A stretch of DNA of 64,000 nucleotides. Source: Paenibacillus sp. MAEPY2. Lineage in GTDB: Bacteria; Bacillota; Bacilli; Paenibacillales; Paenibacillaceae. The stretch's first letter is position 1, and the number at the start of each line of letters is the position of its first letter. The DNA is taken from the NCBI RefSeq assembly GCF_000499205.1, contig NZ_AWUK01000017.1, positions 124,001-188,000 on the forward strand, in the 5' to 3' direction. The position numbers and the translations under genes were made by a program. The notes below the pieces were generated by a model. The model had not been told where the DNA came from and made no database searches. It saw only the letters and a list, made by a program, of their open reading frames with translations. This document shows positions 18,609 to 26,700 of this stretch, piece by piece.

Positions 18609-18695
18609 TATGTATCTCCTCCTGATTATGTTACACAGACGACCTGATCTTTTGCAGTTGTTCGCAAGCTTGAGCAATTAAATTACAATATCCTG

Positions 18696-19156
18696 TTATC
18701 CTACCTCAACCACTTCTTCATCCAATAAACGAAGTCCCACTCCATTTTCATTGTCCCATGAGCAATTAAATAGTACTCCAATATCTCAGCCTTTCCTTAT
18801 ATTCCCATAGGGAACCACAATTCGCTCAAACTCAATCATCTCTAGAATTTGGTCCGTTGTTTCAACCAAGGGATAGTTCTCATTAAAAGCAATATCATAA
18901 CCCAGTTCATATCGCGTTTGTTGATATTGATAATACTCTAAGAGTTTTTGTACGAAATTTTGCTGCAATTTATTCCAATTTTTCATCAATGCCTGATATG
19001 CAATGCAATGTACTGTTCTTTATCAAATATACCGTCCTCATCCCCTTTAATCATGAGAGATATTTTGTTTTCATTTTCAAAAAACTGAATAGTCGTGTCC
19101 TTAGTCCAAACATAATCATGTTCGAGCTCGCCGAAAACTCAATCATTCATTTTCAT
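18696..19156 (-). pseudogene. Broken DUF6985-like immunity gene
   Basis: Read from ATG 19156 the minus strand gives MKMND, a TGA, then VFGELEHDYVWTKD through DEDGIFDKEQYIALHI, a frameshift near 18990, then LMKNWNKLQQNFVQKLLEYY, YNENYP-like FNENYPLVETTDQ, VVPYGNIRKG, a second TGA, and DIGVLFNCSWDNENGVGLRL to a TAA at 18696-18698. The joined ~150 residues follow the DUF6985 plan (FGEL..D-YGW, ..YY..R.ELGYD, NENYP, GIVVPY.NI, DIG..F.C.WD.E.GLG). Two nonsense codons and one frameshift show the gene is dead; the downstream piece from ATG 18989 alone would be 67 residues. Its start overlaps the stop of the fragment upstream. Confidence 0.7.
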
Positions 19157-19285
19157 TGAAAGAGATCTTCCTCAATTTTTTGCAAATCCTCTAGGTTCAC
19201 ACGCCATACAATTGTATTCTCAGAGAAGTTAGTAGATTTGTTCTCACTGTAATGTTGTATTGCAGCATCCCCCTTCTTTGTTATC
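19153..19285 (-). pseudogene. C-terminal fragment of another immunity-type gene
   Basis: An open frame without start encodes KKGDAAIQHYSENKSTNFSE, then NTIVWRVNLEDLQKIEEDLF and a TGA at 19153-19155. That stop overlaps the ATG of the DUF6985-like pseudogene in an ATGA arrangement, the usual sign of two translationally coupled genes. The 5' part is missing: a TAG precedes the frame by a few codons and array hairpin C follows just upstream. It is read as a truncated immunity gene whose left part was replaced by the newer toxin/immunity module. Confidence 0.5.
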
Positions 19286-19317
19286 TACCAACATGGCCGG
19301 AAAACGAAGATATGACA

Positions 19318-19359
19318 AACAGGTCAATCATCGTGGTACCTAACTAAGATCAACCTGTT
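19318..19359 (-). terminator. Conserved array hairpin, copy C (terminator)
   Basis: Minus-strand arms AACAGGTTGATC and GATTGACCTGTT form a 12-bp stem with two wobble pairs around a TTAGTTAGGTACCAC-type loop, followed by a moderately T-rich TGTCATATCTTCG. It stands ~20 nt after the pentapeptide gene and closes the toxin/immunity unit 21212-19380. Confidence 0.7.
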
Positions 19360-19379
19360 TAATGTAATGAAATAAGTAT

Positions 19380-19979
19380 TTAAGATTCACATTTTTCTAA
19401 AAACCATCTCCTAGCTTCTTCTTTTTCTAACAGCACTGGTTTTTCCGGTGTGCCAATATTTATACTCTGAAAAAAAGCTTCTTCTATCCCTTTAATACTC
19501 TTTAGTGTTACTCCGTTTAACAACGTATCTTTAAATGTCGATACACTTATATCTACATTTTCTAGTCTTGCATTTCTAAAATCGGTTAAATGGAAAGATA
19601 CATTAATCAGATTACAATCAACTAAACATGCGTTATTAAATGCTGCTTCCCAACAATCACCTTTACTAAATCTACTATTTTTAATGATGCAGTTGGAAAA
19701 ATCCGTATACCTGAGATCTGATTTATAAAAATCACATTTATCTAAACATGTATTGATAAAAGTTGATGAGGCTAATAATGATGAATGAAAATCAATATTT
19801 TCCAGTTTGAGATCATCAAAAGTGCAATCTATTAAATAGGATTGTTCAAGTAATACATCAGATAAGTCAAAAACTCTTAAATCAACTTCATCTAACTTTA
19901 ACTGCTCACCTTCATCACCAATTGTCTCAACCCACTTTTTATGCAAATCAAACATATTGATAATATCTTTTTCTTCCAT
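19380..19979 (-). CDS. Pentapeptide-repeat protein, putative cognate immunity protein
   Basis: 199 residues. From about residue 35 to 150 the chain shows A(D/N)LXX-type pentapeptide periodicity with F or L at the centre and repeated C/D/N around it (LRYTDFSNCIIKNSRFSKGD, FRNARLENVDIS), which predicts a right-handed quadrilateral beta-helix. There is no signal peptide. It begins 12 nt after the end of the WXG100 toxin gene and is followed by array hairpin C, so it is the best candidate for the antidote of that toxin. Family knowledge: pentapeptide-repeat proteins can protect DNA gyrase or act as toxin antagonists; which applies here is unknown. Confidence 0.75.
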   Translation of the reverse strand: MEEKDIINMFDLHKKWVETIGDEGEQLKLDEVDLRVFDLSDVLLEQSYLIDCTFDDLKLENIDFHSSLLASSTFINTCLDKCDFYKSDLRYTDFSNCIIKNSRFSKGDCWEAAFNNACLVDCNLINVSFHLTDFRNARLENVDISVSTFKDTLLNGVTLKSIKGIEEAFFQSINIGTPEKPVLLEKEEARRWFLEKCES

Positions 19980-19991
19980 TTTTCCACTCCT

Positions 19992-21212
19992 TTAGGGGAA
20001 CCATAATATTCTATCTGCTATTCCTTCTTTATCAATTGCTTTCTTCAGTTGTTCAATATGCTCAGGCACCATTTTTTTCGTATCAATAATTACGTCATGC
20101 CCCTTAGCAAATTCTTCATGTATTTTTTGCATACCATTTTGAATAGTAAAAGCACCCTTTTTAGGATTGGTTATAGGTATTCCGTTCCTACCACTTGGAT
20201 ATGATTCAAAACTCTTCACGTCCCACTTTATGCCCGTAGTGGTATCAATGAACTCTGCGCCCTTATCTGCTTGTGGATCACGTATTATTCTCCCTAAATC
20301 ACCTCTTGCTTCTAATTGTAATCCAACATCTCTTTCATTTATATTTTTGGCTTCTATTTTCCCACCACCAGAAGGATCTCGAGCCAAATCATCCAACTCT
20401 TTGTGATTCCTGCCTCCAGTGTATGTATCTTTACCCATCCCTTTAATATTACTCGTTTTCTTCGCCTCAGCCGCTTCCAAATTCTTTTTAATCTTCGCCA
20501 CAGCTGGATGAGAAGAAGGCAAGCGAAAAGGTCCTTTGCCACCCGGCATACTGCCACGAACCATCTGAAATGCCATGAATAGCTGGCTGAACTTCAGGGA
20601 AGTCAACATCATCTGAGCATACTTATCGGATACAGGCTCGCCTGTGAACGGATTGATTCCCATTTCAAATGCCTTGATCTGCATCGCAAAAATATCTTCC
20701 CCTGGCTGTTCAACAGTCACCGCTTGCATTCGATTAAAATCCAAATGCCCCTGATCTCTCTCATAAGCTTGGAGCGCAGACTGATCCGTAACACCATTCT
20801 CGTTGACAGGCATTGACACCCACTTCCCAAAAACATTGACTTGTGCCATCCCGTAGCCCTTATCATCCGAACCGGCATAATATCTCGAGGTCTCCATCAT
20901 CGCTACCGCGCCCACAGCACCAACAGCACTACCCAGACTCCCCTTCTGAGCATCAGCATCCTCAAACCGCATGGCGATATCCTGGAGTTCCTTGGAGATG
21001 CCCACCATGCTCTCCAGTGCTTTATCCAATATAGGGCGTGACTGCTCAAACTCAACATAGAATCGCTCCTGCGTCGCCCCCATCCACATCATCTGGATGA
21101 ACATGATCTGTCTCGTCAGTTCACTGCGAATATGCTCCAGCTGTTGTCTAGCCTGGTCCACTTGATTGGATACATGATGTAGTTGCTCAGGGGTCACCTT
21201 AATTGTACTCAT
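19992..21212 (-). CDS. WXG100-domain polymorphic toxin with CdiA-type nuclease-like C-terminus
   Basis: 406 residues. The N-terminal ~95 residues form a WXG100 helical hairpin (VTPEQLHHVSNQVDQARQQL, the W43-x-G45 turn in MMWMGATQ, then a second helix), the export signal of type VII (Esx) secretion. A linker of ~150 residues follows. The C-terminal ~130 residues (GGKIEAKNINERDVGLQLEA, GAEFIDTTTGIKWDVKSF with D331 and K333) resemble the CdiA-type toxin domains with a PD-(D/E)XK-like core, so DNA or tRNA cleavage is likely. No type VII machinery genes are in the window. Downstream genes look like cognate and orphan immunity genes. The substrate is not predictable from sequence. Confidence 0.75.
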   Translation of the reverse strand: MSTIKVTPEQLHHVSNQVDQARQQLEHIRSELTRQIMFIQMMWMGATQERFYVEFEQSRPILDKALESMVGISKELQDIAMRFEDADAQKGSLGSAVGAVGAVAMMETSRYYAGSDDKGYGMAQVNVFGKWVSMPVNENGVTDQSALQAYERDQGHLDFNRMQAVTVEQPGEDIFAMQIKAFEMGINPFTGEPVSDKYAQMMLTSLKFSQLFMAFQMVRGSMPGGKGPFRLPSSHPAVAKIKKNLEAAEAKKTSNIKGMGKDTYTGGRNHKELDDLARDPSGGGKIEAKNINERDVGLQLEARGDLGRIIRDPQADKGAEFIDTTTGIKWDVKSFESYPSGRNGIPITNPKKGAFTIQNGMQKIHEEFAKGHDVIIDTKKMVPEHIEQLKKAIDKEGIADRILWFP

Positions 21213-21856
21213 CCGTTTTCACCGCTCATCTGATATATGATACAACTATGTTAGCAGAAGTTTAATGGCAATTACATCCGGCTAACTTCCTGATTTCACT
21301 GCATGAATCCACGCTCAGAATGATATATATCCGTCTTTCAGCCCCATATGATCTCTCTGTAGGAGTATACCTGGAGGTTGTCCTTCAATTTGACTACTAC
21401 AGGATACTATGGCAATTTACTGCGATGAGCAGAAAACTTTAACAAATCATAGTATTAATGAAGAAGCTTGACTTTAACTGGATATCAAAGGTACTATATG
21501 TTTATATAATTGGAATATATTTCAATTTTAACATTTATTAAGGAATCTTATTTTCAAGATGGATATTAGAGCCCACCACTAGTTAACCTATTAAAGCGTA
21601 TAAATGAGTTTTACATTTTGTCTGCAACACATAATCATTGGCAGGCATTCATTTTACATATACATTCCTACTTCATAGAGTTTTCTAGCCTGTAGAGTTC
21701 TACCTCCTTAATTTCTTTTTCAGTAAAGAAAAAAGGGGAAGAACCATCTTTAAAAGAGAGGAGGGCAAGAGGCTTTAAGCTGCAAGCAGGTCTATTTGTC
21801 GTAACCGCATGTTTTGTTAAAGAATACCCATAACAAGAAAGGTGGAATTTATTGCT
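21213..21856. other. Intergenic region between toxin and secreted-protein genes
   Basis: About 640 AT-rich bases between divergent genes. I found no open frame with coding character on either strand. The right part has a purine-rich run near 21726-21775 and AAAGGTGG at 21837-21844 for the next gene. Promoters for both genes are expected but not located. Confidence 0.45.
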
Positions 21857-22423
21857 ATGAGAAAATGGTTTAGTTTAGCTCTTATTCTTGTTCTAGTGCT
21901 TTCGTTTAATGTAGCTGCTTATGCAGATGGTGATGTGACTCAAGCCAAACCGTTAACAAAGGAAGAAATTATTAATTCCAAAGAATTTCGTGAAGCTGTT
22001 GAGGCTGCTAAGGCTGAATTTAAAGCGCAGAAGTCTAAAGATACGGGTGGTCCAGTTCTGTTTGCGCCTGCTCCGAACGTATCTCACATTAATGTATACG
22101 GTGTTGTATCTCCTAATGGCGGTCAAGAAATTTACGGTTTCAATAACAACCCGCTCTCCACGACCAATGATCATGGTGGGGCTTGGATTCAGTGTATTAC
22201 GTTCCAGATCGGTTATGACAGCAGTCACTACGGCAAACTCGCTGGCAATATTATGACAAACAACTGGTCTGAAGCTATTGATCTGGACGGTGATCGTGTC
22301 ATAGATGCTTTTGCCCATTCTTGGGTTTATGAATCCCCTAATACAACAGGCGGACAATTTGTAGGTACGATCTATTCCATTAATATTCCAACACAGTGGA
22401 CCGCTTGGATTAATGTCCGTTAA
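21857..22423 (+). CDS. Secreted protein of unknown function
   Basis: ATG 21857 gives 188 residues; a GTG at 21842 in frame overlaps the ribosome site AAAGGTGG and is less likely. The start MRKWFSLALILVLVLSFNVA followed by AYADG is a classical signal peptide. The mature protein has a charged helical linker (EEIINSKEFREAVEAAKAEF), then a compact domain rich in W, G, N and D (GGAWIQCITFQIGYD, AIDLDGDRVIDAFAHSWVYE) that ends WTAWINVR. DLDGDRVIDAF looks like a calcium-type acidic loop. No family is recognised. It lies between two toxin loci and has its own terminator, so it may be a separate exported factor. Confidence 0.7.
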   Translation: MRKWFSLALILVLVLSFNVAAYADGDVTQAKPLTKEEIINSKEFREAVEAAKAEFKAQKSKDTGGPVLFAPAPNVSHINVYGVVSPNGGQEIYGFNNNPLSTTNDHGGAWIQCITFQIGYDSSHYGKLAGNIMTNNWSEAIDLDGDRVIDAFAHSWVYESPNTTGGQFVGTIYSINIPTQWTAWINVR

Positions 22424-22669
22424 CAGGAAGGATGTAATCTGAATATTGGAGGAATTGGCTATCCTGGTTCTATCCTGAGGAATATGGGAGGTAAGCCCAA
22501 AAGCTCATCAGCTTCGGATACAAATCGGATTGCACCTAAGCGACTTTGGAACGAGCTAATCATCCGTTAACAAGAGCTAAAGGCTCTTCCCAGCTTGCGA
22601 TAGAAAATCATTTTTAGCGACTCTTCTAACCTATCTGTATTGATGGACACGGATTTGTTGCCAGGTCAG

Positions 22670-22698
22670 GCGCAGGGATATACGTCCCTGCGTCTTTT
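22670..22698 (+). terminator. Strong terminator between secreted-protein gene and yaaA fragment
   Basis: GCGCAGGGA (22670-22678) pairs with TCCCTGCGT (22685-22693) over a TATACG loop and is followed by CTTTTCT. It closes the 21857-22423 transcription unit. The ~245 bases between that stop and this hairpin hold nothing else I recognise. Confidence 0.75.
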
Positions 22699-22755
22699 CT
22701 CATCGTGACATTAAAGTGCGCGACTTTGTACTGGAACCTACCGGTGTACAGCAGG

Positions 22756-23087
22756 CTACTTTCCCTCTGCTTGTATGAAAACAAACGTACTCTCGTCAGA
22801 TCGTTCTTCTGAAAAAGCGAAATTCAAACGATCAAAGTTTCTTACGTCCTTCACATCTGTAATTTTGTGCTCTGCCATGTACCGTACCATCTCACCTCTG
22901 GCCATCTTGACCCAGGTTGCCTTTTCAAACAACTTCCCATTGACCATTTGTCCAAATAAACATGTAATGAACCGGGTTTCCTCCTTCAGAAACGGCAAAA
23001 TATTTTTGCTATATTCTTTGGAAGCCAGATTTAGAATTCAGTTGCTTTCCGATTGAAGCTGATCTACGAGTTTGCTGCCCCAGAATA
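22756..23087 (-). pseudogene. yaaA: C-terminal yaaA fragment
   Basis: The minus strand carries the last ~110 residues of a YaaA protein (PFLKEETRFITCLFGQMVNG ... DESTFVFIQAEGK) with a premature break in the region that aligns to LASKEYSKNILP of the intact gene. It is colinear with 32259-32600 of the intact yaaA in this window, at roughly 80% identity by eye, and similarity stops abruptly near 23087 (CCCCAGAAT). From ATG 22998 only 80 residues could be made. The fragment and the intact gene face the same way and bracket the Rhs island. Confidence 0.85.
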
Positions 23088-23165
23088 TTGATATGAGTTG
23101 TTCAACTCCGAGTTACATAATAACCTTTTAGTAATCGTCCTATCATATGGATTCCTCCAATGTCT

Positions 23166-23214
23166 ATAAACAAAATATGCGATTGAAATAGAGCTATCTC
23201 TATTCCAATCGCAT
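23166..23214 (-). terminator. Terminator of the Rhs operon
   Basis: ATGCGATTGAAATAGAG (23177-23193) and CTCTATTCCAATCGCAT (23198-23214) form a 17-bp stem with one mismatch over a four-base loop. Read on the minus strand it is followed by ATTTTGTTTAT. It lies ~180 nt after the last gene of the Rhs operon; the remainder of the gap to 23394 is unassigned. Confidence 0.75.
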
Positions 23215-23393
23215 ATAACTAAACTAGGTTACCCCGGTGTTAAACCATTCTTCGATTACTGTGCACACAAAAATTGCCCTAAACCACTATTTAATTCATT
23301 GTGCAAAGAATATCGAAGAAATAGCTTAACACACTTAACCTCTCCGTTCGTATCAGATAACGCGACACGAACATGACTTGATATTTTTCAGGT

Positions 23394-23753
23394 TTAGCTT
23401 TTGGTTATTCCAGGAAACTTATTTCCGAAATATTCGTCAGATAGTTTCCCTTCAATTGTATACTCAATGTCATAATAATATTCTGCGATCTCTGTCTTAG
23501 GATGAAGTAATTCAAGACAAACTCTAAAGAAAGGATAAAGTCTATTTCGGTCATTAATTATTAACTCAATACATTTGTACTCTACAATAAAATCTTTTAA
23601 TTTTAGATCCTCAGGTAAATGATCATCTTCTTCTTTTAAATAATTATTTTGACAATTAGCAATCATTTCTTCGAAGAATATAATTGAACTTGCCTTTAGT
23701 TTTTCAAAATGATACGTCTCATTGAAATGGTTTTGTAGATCAATTAAATCCAT
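23394..23753 (-). CDS. Putative immunity protein for the Rhs toxin
   Basis: 119 acidic residues, helical N-terminus (LIDLQNHFNETYHFEKLKAS) and a tyrosine-rich region (AEYYYDIEYTIEGKLSDEYF). It starts 11 nt after the end of the Rhs gene in the same direction, which is the standard place of the antidote gene for an Rhs C-terminal toxin. No signal peptide, so it acts in the cytoplasm. The family is not recognised, and the pairing with the Rhs C-terminal domain is inferred from position. Confidence 0.7.
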   Translation of the reverse strand: MDLIDLQNHFNETYHFEKLKASSIIFFEEMIANCQNNYLKEEDDHLPEDLKLKDFIVEYKCIELIINDRNRLYPFFRVCLELLHPKTEIAEYYYDIEYTIEGKLSDEYFGNKFPGITKS

Positions 23754-23764
23754 ATAATTCCCTC

Positions 23765-26700
23765 CTATTTTCCAGATTTGAGGTAATCAAAGATCAGGTT
23801 TCCCTTTCCATCTATTCTGCCGTAAATTCGTACATGATTTGGAGCTTTAGCCACTTTTAATTTAACAATGTACAAATTTCCTTTATGAGTTATCTGTTCA
23901 CTTTGCGATAGGAGAATAATACCGTTATCTCCCTTTCTGGCATTAGCCAACCCTTTTTGCATTGCTCTAGCAAACTGCTGATTTAAACCTAGTTTTTTAA
24001 GAGCATCAAAGGTAGGTCGTGCTATCCAACGAGATGCGGGAAGAAGTAATGAAGACGATCCGCTGATGCCAATTGCGCTATTTACTCGTCCAGACAAAAA
24101 ACTACCTGCTACTGAGGTCCATGCCACCTTAACATCATAACTATCTTGTCCGTTTTCATAAGCTGACAACAACTGACCTTTAGCCACATTCGCATTGAAT
24201 GGGGAATTAATAAATGCACCGCTAGTTTGAGTTAATTGTGCATATAGATTGGCAAATTTAACACCTTTATCCCCGTAGACCTTAGTAAAGACTTTGTTTA
24301 AGCTAGATTTGTAAGATTTATCCCCTTTCATCGATGCAGTTAGCATTTTCTCAATCTCGTAATACGTTGAGGTTTTGCGATGCCCACTCGGATCTACATA
24401 TTTTAGAGGATTATTACTTACATAAGAGTACAAATTCAAACTTAATGGATCATTCAATTCTCCCTCATACGTGTCCTCTCCAATGAAACGTGCCATACCT
24501 GGATCATACCAACGTGCCCGCAAATATTGCAGACCTACCGTATCATCCCAATATTCTCCGGCATAACGAAGCATATTAGGTACGGTTTCCTCTGTTGTTA
24601 ACGGTCCACCCCAGATGTCATAGGTATAGCTGTTCAGCACTTTTCCTGCATCGTCCACAAGGCCAACGACATCGCCATGACCGTTCAATTGGTAGTATTC
24701 CAGTTTACCTGTTTGCTTGTCTTGGCGAGCCCATAATTGCCCATACAGATCATAGATATAGGCATATGTTAGCTCTGCTTTTCCAGACGTTACAGTGGCC
24801 TCAGCCATGAGTTTGGCTTCTTCATCGTAATAATAACGAATCGTTTGGTCGCCTTCCGTACGTTCATACAACAGTCCATCTCCATTATAGCTGTAGGTTA
24901 CCGCTTTGCCTTCACCCGTTGCTTTAATCAGACGATTCTGGCTGTCATACGTATACTGTGCATCCTTTAGACCGTATACCTTACCACTTCCGGTACTGTA
25001 TCGGTTACCATTCGGGTCATAAGTATACGTTTCTTTTTGCGTGCCCGCTTCGGTCTGAATCCGACTCAATTCATCGTATGTGTATTGATCGGTTTCCCCG
25101 TTCTGTGTACGGGACGTGATGTTTTTATTCCCATCATATTCATAGGCGAACTGTTGCACCGCAGATGTCCCTTGAGAGATCGTGATTCCCGACAGGTCAT
25201 AGCCATTGAACTGGTAGCTTGTGCTGAGGCCCTTGCCAAACGACAATTTCTCCAGCAAGCTATTGGACGCATAACTGAATGTCATACGATCCACAGGCGT
25301 CGTTCCCGATGCTGCGAGTGCAGAAGCCCCTCCTGAACCCGAAGTAATATCCATGGAGGTTACCCGATTCATGGCATCTACTTCGCCGTGAATGCGCAAG
25401 GATTGTCCTTTGGCATCCGTTAAGGTATATCCTAGACGTTGCTGGGTATTGTTTTCGTAATCAAGTCGTGTCCCATCCGGGAACGTCAGTCCGCTCAACA
25501 TCCCATCTGCTGCTCGATAACTGTACGTGGTCTTTCCATGATCATCGGTCATCGATGTTCTGCGGCCAATCTCGTCGTACGTATAGGATACATTCGTATC
25601 CGGTGCTTTCATACCTGTGAGCATGTTGTCACTGTTATACGTATACTCTGTTACTTTCCCAAGTCGATCCTGTTTTTTAATCAGATTACTCTTCTTATCG
25701 TAATATAACGTTGTCGCATACCCGGCTGGACTCGGATGCGTCTGTTTAATGAGTCTTCCCAATTCATCATACTGTTTGGTGACTGTTTGCGTATTCGGTG
25801 ATACGATCTGTGTCACTTGGCCCTGATAGCTATAGAAGTAGCGGCTTGTCTCTTGCTTCGGTGTGGTTACCGTCGTGATTTGTCCAAGCGCATCATACGT
25901 ATAGGTCGTTCGTTGACCATTACCATCGACAGATGCAATTACGTTACCATCGATATCATACTCGGTTTGTTGTAACGGAACATATGCACCATTCCGATAT
26001 TCTTCTACCGCCGTCACTCGACCAAGTAAATCCTTCTTCTCCCGTGTGCGATTGTCAGCAGCGTCCTTATAGGTTACCGTTTGGGACACAGCATCAATGG
26101 TGGTTGTTCCGGTGGTACCGTCTGGATACTTTGTCTCTATCGCTTGTCCAAACGCGTCGACTACAACTCTCGTCACATTGCCTTCAGCATCCTCAATAGC
26201 CGTAACATTACCTTCGCGGTCATAGGCGTATTTGTACGTAGCCTCAGCCGTCTGCTCTTCTACCAAAAGACCTAACGGATTATACCGCTCAGTCGTGACA
26301 ATGCCATCTGGCGATGTGTTTGTAATGATATTCTTAACATCATCGTACGCCGTAGTTGATTTCGTACCATCAGTATGCACGATTTGTAGAAGTCGCCCTT
26401 CCTTATCATACTGATACGATTCCTGTTCCCCGGATGCATCGGTTGTCTTTTCCAGTTCACCAGCATTCGTATATTCATACGATTCCACGAGGGCTTCTGC
26501 TTTACCAGCAGCATCATTCACGGTTATGGACTTGGATTTCACCAAATGCCCTGCATTAGCCTGATAACTCAACGTAGCTACGCTGTCTTTAGATAAATAG
26601 CCGCCTTTATCCGTGGTGCTGATGACTCTTCCTTTATCATCCAGCTTCACTTCCGATTCAGTGAGCAACTGACCGCCGTAACCATTTTTAGTTGTGCTCC

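Noticed and set aside
22756..22998. An 80-residue independent gene
   Set aside because: It is colinear with the C-terminal third of YaaA and the similarity continues upstream of its ATG, so it is a gene fragment.
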